From NCBI GenBank assembly GCA_039707465.1, contig CM077644.1, forward strand, positions 198,745,962 through 198,809,961: DNA of 64,000 bases, given 5' to 3'. The notes under the pieces were generated by a model that saw only the letters and a program-made list of their open reading frames with translations, made no database searches and was not told the DNA's origin. The translations under genes and the position numbers were made by a program. This document shows positions 23,955 through 35,944 of the stretch, piece after piece (the stretch's first letter is position 1; each line of letters begins with the position of its first letter). The DNA comes from Rhabdophis nuchalis. Taxonomy: Eukaryota > Chordata > Lepidosauria > Squamata > Natricidae.

Positions 23955-25438
23955 TTGGTATAGCACCGAGACGGCATTGGTCGCGTTGGTCGATGATCTC
24001 TGGAGGGCCAGAGATGGGGGTTGTTCCTCCATCCTGGTCCTATTAGACCTCTCGGCGGCTTTCGATACCATCGACCATGGTATCCTATTGCATCGGCTGG
24101 GGGGGTTGGGGGTGGGAGGCACTGTTTTACGGTGGTTCTCCTCCTACCTCTCTGGCTGATCGCAATTTGTGTTGACAGGAGAGCAGAGGTCGACCTCGAG
24201 ACCCCTCACATGTGGGGTGCCTCAGGGGTCGGTCCTCTCGCCTCTCCTGTTTAACACATATATGAAGCCGCTGGGTGAGATCATCCGTGGTTTTGGGGTA
24301 GAGTACCATCTCTACGCTGATGATACTCAGCTGTATATATCTACCCCCAAACCACCCCAACGATGCCGTAGCGGTGATGTGCCGGTGCCTGTAAGCCGTA
24401 CCGATCTGGATGGGAAGAAACGGACTCAAGCTCAACCCTGAATTACGTACCATCACCGACCTCCGCCTCTTCCGCCAATGTCTTAAGACATATCTGTTTC
24501 AATAAGCCGGCCTAGCCTAACCTCCCATGGGGACTTTTAGATAGTTTTAAATTGGGTTTTTAAAATTTGGTTTTAGCGCAGGATAGGTTTATTTAATAGT
24601 TTTTAAATTATATTTATTGTATTTTGTATGTTTTTTAAATTTCCTGTGCGCCGCCCTGGGTCCTCTGTGGAGAAGGGCGGGATATAAATTTAAAAAATAA
24701 ATAAATAAATAAATAAACCCGACCAAGACCGAGTGGCTGTGGTTTCCGGCTGCCTGATTCAACCAGCTGATTCCATCGCTGGCCATTGGGGGCGAACATC
24801 TTGCCCCAGTGGATGGGGTGCGCAACTTGGGTGTCCTCCTGGATGCCCGGCTGTCCATGGAAGATCAAGTGACAGCCGTGGCCAGGAGGGCGTTTTACCA
24901 GGTTCGCCTGGTTCGCCAGTTGCGCCCCCTATTGGATCGGGACGCCCTCCGCACAGTCACTCATGCTCTCGTGACATCCCGACTGGACTATTGTAACTCT
25001 CTCTACATGGGGCTCCCCTTGAGGTGCACTCGGAGACTTCAGCTAGTCCAGAATGCAGCCGCGCGAGCAATTATGGGAACCTCAAGGTTTACCCATGTAA
25101 CACCGCTCTTGCGCGAGCTGCACTGGCTGCCTGTCGTCTTCCGGTTCAAGGTTCTAGTTATCATCTTTAAAGCACTCCATGGCTCGGGACCTAGCTATTT
25201 GCGGGATCGGATCCTGCCTCATACATCCACACGGCCGATTCGCTCACACAGAGAGGGACTTCTCCGGGTGCCGTCCATTAGACTTTGTCAGCGGGCGACG
25301 CCCAGGGGAAGGGCTCTCTCTGTGGCGGGCCCAGCCCTCTGGAACGACCTTCCCCCCGACATTAGAACAACCACGGACCTCCGCTCCTTCCGTCTAAAAC
25401 TAAAAACATATCTGTTCTGCTTGGCCGGCCTAGGGTAG
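23955..25438 (+). pseudogene. L2-type reverse transcriptase pseudogene
   Basis: Non-LTR reverse transcriptase. Visible motifs: [19 protein letters not shown] (catalytic Asp, about 24037-24090), CGVPQGSVLSPLLFN (about 24211-24255), and YADDTQLYI with the catalytic DD (about 24313-24340). After the nested insert the frame resumes as RNLGVLLDARLSMEDQV, DYCNSLYMGLPLRCTRRL and LLRELHWLPVV to a stop near 25438. Damage: a TGA at 24157-24159 where a CGA (Arg) is likely, the nested L2 after LKLNP, and a 6 bp deletion near 25142 compared with other copies. It would have copied L2 RNA by target-primed reverse transcription; dead now. Confidence 0.85.
24439..24715 (+). mobile_element. L2-type LINE 3' end nested in the larger L2
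   Basis: It begins in the ORF tail, ELRTITDLRLFRQCLKTYLF then stop. The hairpin variant is GCCGCCCT...AGGGCGGG (24650-24681) and the tail is (AAAT)n. AACCC is repeated on both sides (24434-24438 and 24716-24720). Removing it rejoins the host reading LKLNP with the following KTEWLW segment. Confidence 0.85.
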
Positions 25439-25616
25439 TCTCCCTTCTATGGGGTTGTTAATAATTTTAGATGGGGATTTTAGTAATTTTTAACTGGGAA
25501 TTTTTAGCGCAGGGATATCATTTAATCTGTTTTTATTATGTGTGTATATTTATTGTTTTATTTGCCCTGTGCACCGCTCCGAGTCCCTTCGGGGAGAGGG
25601 AGCGGTCAACAAATTA

Positions 25617-25836
<220 letters not shown>

Positions 25837-25838
<2 letters not shown>

Positions 25839-26810
25839 CTCCTTTCTCCCCTCTCTCTTTTATGTATGTGTGTGTGTCTGGGTGTCTGGGTATGTACACC
25901 CAAGAATATAAATCAATAATTTCCACATTAGGAAAGAATTAGATCATTCAAAATTCTTCAAGACTTATTTTAAAGTCTCTTTTCAGTTCAACTCAGTTTG
26001 ACTCCTTGAGTTCATGGATATCCATGCCTTTTTTTCTAGCAATGGTGTGAAAGTGGTTAACAATTGATTCCTTCCACATTTTTTTATTGTCAACATTTCA
26101 ATCTAGTCAACAGCCCTGGTATTTCTAGGTTGTCTCCTTTGCATATGCTGTCTAGTCTAGCTTTGTTAGTTTCTAAGCCCAGACAAAGCTAGCCAGACAC
26201 TGCCATCTGAGTTTAATGCAAATGTTTTGAAAATAATGTTCAAATGCAAGCTACATATCAACCTTCATTATTGTTACTTTTAGAATATAGACTTACTGTA
26301 TCTGGGGTGCAAAACTTTAGTAACTTTAAATAATTGTGCAAATGTCTAAGATCAGTGTAAAATCAGAAAGCTGTTTTAAGAATGATCTCAGACAAAGGCT
26401 TTTGTAAAGGAAGCCTGTGATTTCCACCTGAACGAAACCAGCAGTGATTGCAGAGGCTAGACTATTTTGGAATAGCAATTTGCTCCCAAGTAGAGCATTA
26501 GTTGCAAATAGATTGAGTCTCCCAATTCACTTTGTATTTCTTTGTCCTTGAAAAATTGAAGGAAGTTCTGTGAACTCGTGCTAAGCTGCAACAATACTGT
26601 ATAGGAATTAGAGACACTTTACCTCACTTTTGCTTTTTCCTTTTTTTTCCTCAGAAGGAGACTTATCCACAGGAAGGACAAAAAGGGCATGGGTGATTGT
26701 ACTGGAAAGACAAAGTAGCTTTTGATGAATTCTGACTTTGATTCATAAAGGAATAGTTGGATGCAAGCTGATCCCTTTATTTATAAAATAAATAAATAAA
26801 TAAATAAAAT
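25837..26810. other. unique sequence; (AAAT)n at 26786-26809
   Basis: No gene seen. The tetranucleotide run adjoins the L1 tail. Confidence 0.4.
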
Positions 26811-26811
26811 C

Positions 26812-27545
26812 TTTTTTTTTGAAAAATATTTTATTGGTTTCAAAATGTATACAGGGAAATAGGTATAGGGTGAAAACTACATTTTGGTAGCTTCCCTGCC
26901 ATTGGTGGTAACCCTCCCAAAACTTCATAAATTTACAATTTAAAAGTAAAGGATAAACATATAAAAAGATTACATTGTACAGTCCATATATTCAATCAAC
27001 TTTTTCTTTGCCACTTTATCTTGTATCAACAATTACAATAGGATTTCAAATAAAATCATTTTTGCGATCTGAGTCTTTTTGCAATTGACTCCTCCCTCCG
27101 TTCCCCCATCTTCACCTCCCAGCTGGGGAGAATGTTTTTTAATAAATGCCTCCGCCTCACCTAGTGTTTTAATTTTTACTCTGCCCCCGTCCCAGAAGAT
27201 CAGCATTCCCTCTGGTAATAACCACTTGAACCAGATTCCTTTTTTTATATAATTTCTTAGACAAGAAGGAATACTTCCTTCTTATTTCTCTAATTTTTTT
27301 TGGAATTTGTTTCAAAACGATTATTTCTTTATCCTGATACTTTGAGTTTCCATCCCATTGGGCCCTCAATATCTCATCCCTTGTGGATCTCCTAAGAAAT
27401 TTAACATGAACTTCTCTTGGTTCATTATGCATCCTAGCATAAGTTGAATTAATTCTATAAACCAGATCCATATCCCACCAGAGTTGATCTTTATCTCTTA
27501 TAAGGTATCTTCTGTTTATTCTTGATGTTTTTTAAAAGCACTCAT
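26812..27545 (-). mobile_element. L1 ORF1-only (HAL1-like) fragment, minus strand
   Basis: The minus strand reads the L1 ORF1 RRM end and C-terminal domain: DLVYRINSTYARMHNEPREV, then HVKFLRRSTRDEILRAQW, KEIIVLKQIPKKIREIRRKY and, one frame over, WFKWLLPEGMLIFWDGGRVK and LGEAEAFIKKHSP. ORF1p is the RNA-binding chaperone of L1. The frame ends near 27041. About 200 bp later are AATAAA (26835-26830) and a poly(A) tract (T9 at 26812-26820). No ORF2 lies between. Either an ORF1-only derivative like mammalian HAL1, or an internally deleted L1. A frameshift near 27245 and 5' truncation near 27545 make it inactive. Confidence 0.7.
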
Positions 27546-27715
27546 TTTTAATGTTTCTTGGAGCAGGTCAGATTATTTGGCTCTGAAATCCTGTTTGCCA
27601 GGGCCGGAGAGGATAGAAGGCAGGGAATGTCACCAGGATACAGTTAAAAAAAGTCAAAATTCCCTTTTCAATATGTATCATATGTTTTGTGTGTGTGTGT
27701 GTGTGTTTGTGACTT

Positions 27716-27915
27716 AGGGAATTTTAGCTTAGGAGGGTTTCTATTTTAATGTTCTTAAATTTTAGTACAGGTTAATTTAATTCGTTTTTAACTTTGTATA
27801 TATTGTATGTTTTTATATGGTTTTTAATTTTTTCCTGTACACCGCCCCGAGTCCCTTCGGGGAGAGGGGGCGGGTTTTAAGTCTAATAATTAAATTAAAT
27901 TAATAATTAAATTAG
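27716..27915 (+). mobile_element. L2-type LINE 3' UTR
   Basis: 3' UTR only. It begins near TAGGGAATTTTAGCTTAGG, with hairpin ACCGCCCC...GGGGCGGG (27841-27874) and an AATTAAATT-type tail. Confidence 0.75.
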
Positions 27916-29403
27916 CAGTTGAGCTTAAATTTTCAAATCAAAATAAAAAGTTCTTATAGAAGATTAGGTCATCTGATCTGATATAGTTTATTAATGTTCT
28001 TTTTATAGCATAACTAATTTTTTTCAATGCAGTTTTGCCAATACATGGGTATTTCAGATGCTTGGACAGGAACTAAAAGTCAAAATGACTTTTGAAGTCA
28101 CTTGTAAGCTGACTAAGAGCAGGAAATGTCATTTTATAAAACTCCCTCTACAATTGAGCTAGAGATATTCTGACAGAAAAGAGCAAACTGGAGTTCAAAG
28201 TGAAAGTAAAGAATGGGGATATACATGCAGAAACAAAAGGTGAAAATGTCTAGATGCTGAACCTTTGACTCTCAACACATCTAACATTCAAGAGAACTAT
28301 TCTTTACTGATACAATAGCAAAATAATAATAACTCAGCACTAGAATACTGGGGTATTTATTACAATAGGAGATGAAGAAACGAGTAGAAGGTCGGGCTGT
28401 ACCAGACAATGAGCAAGAAATACATCTCAGTGTCCTTGTGAAAATCAAAGAGATTCAGATTTATTTTTGTCTTAAAAATAAGAAAGGCATATCACATTGC
28501 AATGTCCATTACTAACAACCTCCCCAATATTTCTTTTCCTTAGATAAAATAAAATGATGAACACAATCATTGTACATAAATGTTTGTTCACATAAAATAT
28601 TTTTATTGTCTTTTAAATGCTTGGTCAAACTACTAGTGCCAGCCCCATTGTCTTACATCTAATTTCAAGAAACATTTCTGTATTTGAGAGATAGCATTTG
28701 CATCATGTAATGAAAGAAATATGATGACAATTATTTCTCCTCACCGAACATGTAAGTAAATTGAGCTTGAAAATTCTCATAAATAGGAAATGTGGAAGTT
28801 AGACCTTCCCACAGGAGGCTTAACCCAAATATCAATCTTTTTGTCCTTAGTAAAAATGCAATCATTTTTATTTTAATAAGTGTGGTTTGCACATTTTAGC
28901 AGAAACTAAGAATCCTTTTCCCTTCAGATTTTAGGCATTTTTTTACTTAGTGGTCTGTGAATTAGATTCTAAAATGCGTAATAGTTATATTTACACATAC
29001 AAAAATAAGTTAGATAAAAATAATGAATTAAAAATAAAATTAAAGTAAATGTTTTTTTTTTCCTTTAAAGCATTTATTAATTTGCATGTTCCTCAGAAAC
29101 AATACTTATCACAAAGTATTTGGATTTTTTTTTTCAAAGCAACAATTTAGAATAGATTGAAAAATCATAGTGGATAGCTAAACTACACATGCCATGAAGA
29201 GTCTAATATTTTAATATTCTTCAAAGTAAGAAAGCATGCAGAGAATGACTTCTGCAATAATTTCTAAGTCAGGTGAGCAGAAAGGTAATAGAGAGTTAAA
29301 ATTTGAAAAGTGGGCATTCCATACTGGAATCTTCTGTAGGGGTATTTTAAGAATTTTTAAATTTTAAAATTGATTTTTTTTTTTTTCACTGTGGCTCTTA
29401 CAT
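27916..29403. other. unique AT-rich sequence, no feature seen
   Basis: No coding frame or recognised element. Confidence 0.4.
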
Positions 29404-29504
29404 CAGTGTTTCTCGGATGGGTCATCTTTAAGATGAATTCTGGCTGAGGAATTCTGGGAGTTAAAGTCCATACATTTTAACATTGCCAAGTTTGAAAAGC
29501 ACTG
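29404..29504. mobile_element. short old hAT-like element
   Basis: It starts CAGTGTTTCTCGG and ends AGTTTGAAAAGCACTG, with the internal block GAATTCTGGGAGTTAAAGTC. That block recurs at about 45837 inside another hAT copy. The flanking octamers do not match, so the duplication has decayed or the boundary is off. Confidence 0.5.
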
Positions 29505-29737
29505 CTCTGTCTCAACTGTTGTGTTTCACAATAGAATAAAAAAGAATATTGAAGATGTAGGCATAGAAATCATTTTGTTTTAGGAATGCATGCATACACA
29601 CCCATTTTGCTTCCATGCTCCTTTATTAAACTATTTTGCTGGTACAAATTGAGTTGATTTAAAAGAGCATTTTCACAATAGTTTGCTTTATCAGGTTTTT
29701 GAAGATACTACTATAGTAAAAAAAAAACATTGACGTT

Positions 29738-29740
29738 ATT

Positions 29741-29787
<47 letters not shown>

Positions 29788-29965
29788 TTTTATTGAATTT
29801 CTAGACTGCCCCCTCTCCTCGAAGGGACTCGGGGTGGTGTACAGGAAAAATTAAAACTTCTAAAAACATAACAATACATACAAAATTAAAATTGAATTAA
29901 ATAACCCTGTACGAATGTATAAACATTAAAAACTGCAACCCATTAAAAACCGAATAAAACAATTT
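29738..29965 (-). mobile_element. L2-type LINE 3' end, minus strand, (TTTA)n tail
   Basis: (TTTA)n at 29738-29790, then on the minus strand the GTGTAC-ACC-CC-CCGAGTCCCTTCG hairpin region, then 3' UTR to about 29965. Confidence 0.7.
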
Positions 29966-30640
29966 ATATTAAGGAGACATTTCCTAAAACAGGATTAATT
30001 CAGCTCATTATGAGCATGTGTCATTATAAGGTAAATGGTTGGATTGTTTTATAAAAAAAATAGAAAAAAGAAAAACTTTTTTTAAAATTTGCCTCTTCAA
30101 AACCTTGGTTCTTCTTATACTCCGATGCATCTTATACTCTGAAGTATATGGTAATCAAAAGCCTTGGGTATTGCACTTTTTATCATTTTGTTGACTTTTT
30201 TGCCCCACTTAATTTTTTTTGTTCTTTCCTGCAGATACTTCTTGTCTAGTGTTTAATATATTTGACCTTTTAAGAAGTGGCATAAAATAAAGAAAACAGT
30301 GAATTAAACATTTAGAAGAATTTTAGGAAAATCTCTTTATACTGAAACCATTCTATCCAGTTCTGGAAGCTCTATCTTAGAAAAGATATAATTGCTCTCA
30401 AAGGAAATCCTCCTAAATCAAAATAAACAAATATAAAATTCAAAATCTAATATTATGAAGTAGGAGAAAAAAAGCTGTCCCAGTGGAAAAGAGAAGATGC
30501 TCACAATGGACTTTTTATTAAAATTCTAAATGAAATCAAAATGAACATGTTATTATTTATATGCTTAAAATTTCATGCAGGAAAAAAATAGAAAGCTAAG
30601 TAAAGATTAAAGTGTTCTCTAGTAAATCAGATAATTTTGT
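29966..30640. other. unique AT-rich sequence, no feature seen
   Basis: No coding frame or recognised element. Confidence 0.4.
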
Positions 30641-30696
30641 GTCACTAAGACAAAAAATTAATACGTTGCTGCGTATTAATTTTTTGTCTTAGTGAC
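30641..30696. repeat. perfect 25 bp inverted repeat with 6 nt loop
   Basis: The left arm 30641-30665 starts GTCACTAAGACAAAAAAT and ends TAATACG. The right arm 30672-30696 is its exact reverse complement. The loop is TTGCTG. Pairing continues outward with ATTTTGT if a 2 nt bulge is allowed. Confidence 0.9.
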
Positions 30697-30741
30697 AAAA
30701 TTTACTATGTTTTATAGGCTATATTAGGGGTCTCCAAAATG

Positions 30742-30965
30742 GCATGGTGGCCTAGTTGTGAAGATACTCACTTCCCACTCAGAAGATTGAGTGTTCAAAT
30801 CTAGGTAGTAGCAGATATTTCTCTCCTGGGACAGATGTTTTCTTCCTGGGGTATGAGGGCATTTGACCAGTAAATGCTCAGCTCCATCCACTCACCCCAA
30901 CTCTACCCCAAATTAAGGGATTACAGGGTCATAAATGGAAGTTAAAAGATAGTGAATCAGGGATT
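30742..30965 (+). mobile_element. possible second type of tRNA-derived SINE
   Basis: GGCATGGTGGCCTAGTTGTG resembles an A box and TTGAGTGTTCAAATCTAG resembles a B box with the usual spacing. The following body is unlike the Sauria-type copies. Only one copy is in the window, so this is tentative. Confidence 0.4.
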
Positions 30966-33318
30966 ACAAACTTAATTAATTAAGTTTTATGAGTCACTTA
31001 GGTACAATGGAACAGCAAGAAAGATTTATGCTTAAAAGTATTGCTGAGGTATAGAGGAAGGAGTGGCCTTAACGGATAGATGGAATAATCACTAATAAGG
31101 CAATAATCATGTAGAAGGGCCCTGAGCCAGGCCAAGAATGTTGCACAAGAAACATCTTTGTGAATACTCTCTCTAGTTCACACAAAGAGCAAGGGAAGAA
31201 GACATAAGCACATTATACTTGAAAGATTCTGCTATTACAGTTACACAATAGAAGTAGTACTGACATACAGTACTTGGCATTGGTTTCCTAGACTCTTCTC
31301 CTTGAAAGGACTGACTGAGATGCCATAAAGGAAAAAGTACCAGATTCAGAGACTCAGAGGATGGGGAACTCATCATCTGGACTATGCCTGGAAAATTGAT
31401 GTATTAGGATAATCTAAAAATAGACAGGACAAAACCAATTGAGAACTAGTGGGAAATTAGAACAGGACATTATTAATTGAATTTTTAGGACATTTCAATG
31501 AGTCATGTCCCATGGAAAGATCGTCTTCTGATCACCTTGAAGCCTGCCAGAATTAGTAACCTGTGCAAACAAGGACTGATTAGAATGTATCGTGTGGGTT
31601 TCCTGCAGCTTCAGGAAATTTCTAGTGAGCCACAGGAAATGTTTTATCTTAAATTTACAATTAGTGTGACCACTGGACAGAATTGTTTCTGAGTAGTAGT
31701 ATTATTATCTAGGGCACATTATGGTTTATGAAAGAAGTTTAGGCAACAGAACCTTTATGAAATAAATATTTTCTGTTAGTTAAACTTTTAAGGCTCAGAT
31801 GTTGTTGCAGATGTTATCACTATTGTTATTTTGCATTATTTTAAAGGTCCTCTATAGAGATATTTTAATAGTATTCACATTTTCTGAATTTAAGCACAGC
31901 AAGTCTTTGTTTCTATACTATGTTGCTTACCCCCAAAAAAGGAATAACACAATGAAGCATCCATGTACATAATGTCATTAACAGTAACATACTGAAAATG
32001 ACTGAAGAGAATAAACCAGAAAATAAAGCTAAAATAGCTGTAGACTTAAAAATATATTTAAGTCCTGTAAATAAAGTGCAATGGTGAAATCCCAAGACAT
32101 AGTGATTCAAAGTGATTCTCCACATATGTATTTTCTGTCAGTTTATTCCATTAAATGCTGGCATATATTTGTGCTTAAGTATTATAAGCCTTCAAAGTGC
32201 TCTTACTTTAAGTTAGAATACTCAGGTTTATTTGGCATGCAGCTCTATACCTGTTGACTTAAACATAAATCCAACTCAGTACTCTAAGATGTACTCTCAA
32301 TTAAGGCTGTATTGGTTCAGAGACTTAGTGATTGTGTGCAATTCCACTGAATGCCCAGGTACACAAAGGTATGACATATTCTTTTTTACAGGGCTGAGAA
32401 AGTGCTTATTAACATAAGTAAATATCAGTTGAAAGTTTCCTATGGGAAAGTTGTGACTGATTTGGGTAGGTTAGGGATTATACATTTGCAGGGATTCTCT
32501 CTTCAGACAAAACACTTGAACTAAATTAATATGTTGCATGCCTTCTGATCAAAGCATTATGGAACTATGATCTAATTTAGACAGAATAATGACTTTTGTT
32601 CTTATGTATACAACATTCTCTGTTGCCTGAATATCAATGGTCTTGTTGAATTTGTAAGTGATTATTGGGCATAATCTACCATGAAAATAAAGAGTACCTC
32701 ATACAAGTTGAGATTGTTTTTGAGATGAAAGGAAATATCATCATCATCATCTCTTGAAGTATAGCAAAGAAAACACCTTCTTTCAAGATAAACAGGCAGC
32801 TTTCAATTAAAATGATCGCTTTTCTTAAGCAAGATTTACCACCAGCAAGTTCTCCGTATTTCTAGCTGTCATGGTAGTGATAGTTTATGATGCAGTACCA
32901 TAGTTTATATCTGATGTCATTACCGTATCTCAAGAGGACAGCTGATGTGAAACAAGTAGAAAGCCAGAAAGCCACATTTCCTGCTGAGAAAATGAACTCA
33001 TTTTGAGTACAGAAATCTCTGGAGAGAAAAATAAGTAAGTAAGTAATCTTTTTGTGTTGAAATGTTTATGTGTTAGAGTTCTTATCCCTATAGACAGATC
33101 AGTGAATGCCATTTTCTGCACAGTTCTGTTTCAGTACCAAAATTCCAATATTTGTAAAGACCACAGTATTTTTTTGCTACAAAGCCAAATCCTAATAAAA
33201 CAAAAAGGAGACAATCTCTAGAGGAAACTTTAATAATAATAATAAACCACTGTCCTTAAATATATATTTCTCTTTTGAAAAAGAAATCTATCTATAAGTT
33301 TCAAGCAATACTTTACAA
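30966..33318. other. unique sequence, no gene seen
   Basis: No recognised repeat except a short ATC run near 32740. No exon-like frame. Confidence 0.4.
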
Positions 33319-33664
33319 CAGTGATGGCAAACCCATGGCACGCATGCCAGCAGTGGCAGGCAGAACCCTCTCCGTGGGCACATGCACTGTCACCAGCTGC
33401 TCTTCCAGTTTCCAGATGGTCTTCATGTGCGCTGGAGCACTGGAAAACAGCCTGAAAATTCTCCCCAAAATGGTCAAAAACCAGGCTATTTTGGGGGTCA
33501 TTTTTAGGACAAAATTTCGCCCCAAAACTGCCTGCAAATACCCCTCAAAATGGCCAAAGCCCAGGCATGTGCATGCCGGCCAGCTGCTCTTCGGGTTTCC
33601 AGTGCTCTAGTGCATGCACATACACAGTTTGGACACTCAGTGCTGAAAAGGTTTGCCATCACTG
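33319..33664. mobile_element. non-autonomous hAT element (CAGTGATGGC ends), 346 bp
   Basis: It begins CAGTGATGGCAAACCCATGG and ends GGTTTGCCATCACTG, with inverted tips. Flanks CTTTACAA (33311-33318) and CTTTAGAA (33665-33672) match at 7 of 8. Same family as the nested copy at 35303. Confidence 0.85.
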
Positions 33665-34202
33665 CTTTAGAATATCAGAAAACAGGAGAAAGCCATTGTT
33701 TTGCAGAAGACTGGTAATACAAAAAGTCATCTGATAACACTGATAACAATCTTTATTGTATAATCTATATAAATAAAAATGTAAAATAGTTTGTACGAAT
33801 CCACTAATCTCAAAAACTACTGGGCCGATTTAAACGAAACTTTCAGACAACGTAGCCAAGGACTTCCGATAATAGAATAGCTAATCATTTTGTGCCTAGC
33901 ACACGTGTTGTGTACAAATTACACACAAAAAATGTACTCACTGAAATGTGATTTAACATCCCTGTAGCCACGCCCATCAAACTGCTTTTCAACTGTGAGT
34001 ATTGGAAAAGGCCTCATACGGCGGCCTCTTGGGGCCAAAAAGGCACAGAGGATAGCAAACTCCCAGGTGGCCCATAGGGGGGGGGAGAAATTCTGCTCAG
34101 GACTGTTCTCTGAGGTAAAAAAAAACGGAGGCAGGCAGCTGCTTTAAACTGTTTAATATGGACTGAACCAAACTGTAACAAAGAATCACCCATCTGACAG
34201 CA

Positions 34203-34606
34203 AATACAGTTTAATAAAAGAGGGACTAGGGAAGACATGATAGCAGCCTTCCAATATCTCAGAGGGTGCCCCAAAGAAGAGGGAGTCAAGCTATTCACCA
34301 AGGCACCTGAGGGCAGAACAAGAAGCAATGGGTGGAAACTAATCAAGGAGAGAAGCAACCTAGAACTGAGGGCAAATTTCATGGCAGTGAGAACTATTAA
34401 CCAGTGGAACATCTTGCCACCAGAAGTTATGGATGCCCCAACACTGGATGTGTTTTTAAGAAGAGACTGGAAAACCATTTGTCTGAAACGGCATAGGGTC
34501 TCCTGCTTGAGCAGCGGGGTTGGACTAGATGACCTCCAAGGTCCCTTCCAACTCTGCTATTGTATTATTGTATTACAGTAGATAGGGGAATAGAGAGACA
34601 GGGAGA
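34203..34606 (+). repeat. CR1 3'-end tandem unit 1
   Basis: It starts AATACAGTTTAATAAAAG, carries the CR1 ORF2 tail (GCPKEEGVKLFTKAPEGRTR, NQWNILPPEV) and the 3' UTR GGTTGGACTAGATGACCTCC, then a TAGATAGGGGAATAGAGAGA linker. The unit is 404 bp. Confidence 0.9.
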
Positions 34607-35008
34607 AATACAGTTTAATAAAAGAGGGACTAGGGAAGACATGATAGCAGCCTTCCAATATCTCAGGGGTTGCCCCAAAGAAGAGGGAGTCAAGCTATTC
34701 ACCAAGGCACCTGAGGGTAGAACAAGAAGCAATGGGTGGAAACTAATCAAGGAGAGAAGCAACCTAGAACTGAGGGCAAATTTGCTGGCAGTGAGAACTA
34801 TTAACCAGTGGAACATCTTGCCACCAGAAGTTTTGGATGCCCCAACACTGAAGAGAGAAGAGACTGGAAAACCATTTGTCTGAAACGGCATAGGATCTCC
34901 TGCTTGAGCAGCGGGGTTGGACTAGATGACCTCCAAGGTCCCTTCCAACTCTGCTATTGTATTATATTACAGTAGGTAGGTAGATAGGGGAATAGAGAGA
35001 CAGGGAGA
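34607..35008 (+). repeat. CR1 3'-end tandem unit 2
   Basis: Same start, same content and same linker as unit 1; 402 bp. It differs by point changes and a few short indels near the CR1 stop. Confidence 0.9.
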
Positions 35009-35691
35009 AATACAGTTTAATAAAAGAGGGACTAGGGGAGACAGGATAGCAGCCTTCCAATATCTCAGGGGTTGCCACAAAGAAGAGGGAGTCAAGCTAT
35101 TCTCCAAGGCACCTGAGGGCAGGACAAGAAGCAATGGGTGGAAACTAATCAAGGAGAGAAGCAACTTAGAACTGAGGAGAAATTTCCTGACAGTTAGAAC
35201 AATTAATCAGTGAAACAGCTTGCCTCCAGAAGTTGTGAATGCCCCAACACTGGAAGTCTTCAAGAAGATGTTGGATAGCCATTAGTCTGAAATGGTATAG
35301 GGCAGTGATGGCTAACCTTTTTTGGCTCACGTGCCAATAGCAGGGGGAGTTCAGGGGTGATGTGCACAGGTGTGTCACATCCATAATGCTATGTGCATGA
35401 CCACCTGCATTTGGCATGCTTTTTACGTCATCCCCAGGCTCCAGAGGGTTTATAGGAGCCTGGGGAGGGTGAAAACAGCCTTCCCCCACCTCCAGAGGAC
35501 AAAAAATGGCCTCAAAAGAAGGCCTAAATCAGCTGGCCAGGGCACACATACAAACTGAATCTGACAGGGCAATGCCTCGAGTGGCCTAAGAAATGGTTCC
35601 GTGTGCCACCTGTGGCACCCGTGCCATAGGTTCGCCATCATGGGTATAGGGCTTCCTGCCTAGCAGGGAGTTGGACTAGATGACCCCCAAG
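35009..35691 (+). repeat. CR1 3'-end tandem unit 3, split by a hAT
   Basis: Same start point as units 1 and 2, but closer in sequence to the copies at 17131 and 56176 in its second half (RRNFLTVRTINQ-type). Interrupted at 35303-35643 by a hAT. The 3' UTR is cut at GATGACCCCCAAGGG and joins the minisatellite. Confidence 0.85.
35303..35643. mobile_element. hAT element nested in CR1 unit 3, 341 bp
   Basis: It begins CAGTGATGGCTAACC and ends GGTTCGCCATCATGG. The flanking 8 bp duplication is GTATAGGG (35295-35302 and 35644-35651). Removing it restores the CR1 reading ATGGTATAGGGCTTCC. Same family as 33319-33664. Confidence 0.85.
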
Positions 35692-35766
35692 GGATAGATA
35701 GAGAGGCAGAAATAAGGTAGGTATGTAGGTAGGTATGTAGGTAGGTAGGTGGATATCTGGATAGAT

Positions 35767-35846
<80 letters not shown>

Positions 35847-35848
35847 CA

Positions 35849-35944
<96 letters not shown>

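Noticed and set aside
32230..32420. Short open frame starting MACSSIPVD
   Set aside because: Only 61 codons, no similarity recognised and no splice context.
33275..33610. 111-residue frame
   Set aside because: Lies across the hAT element at 33319-33664; no domain seen and the reverse strand is also open.
35767..35846. GATA tract as a sign of a snake W chromosome (Bkm repeat)
   Set aside because: GATA runs occur on autosomes too; one short tract beside other tetranucleotides proves nothing.
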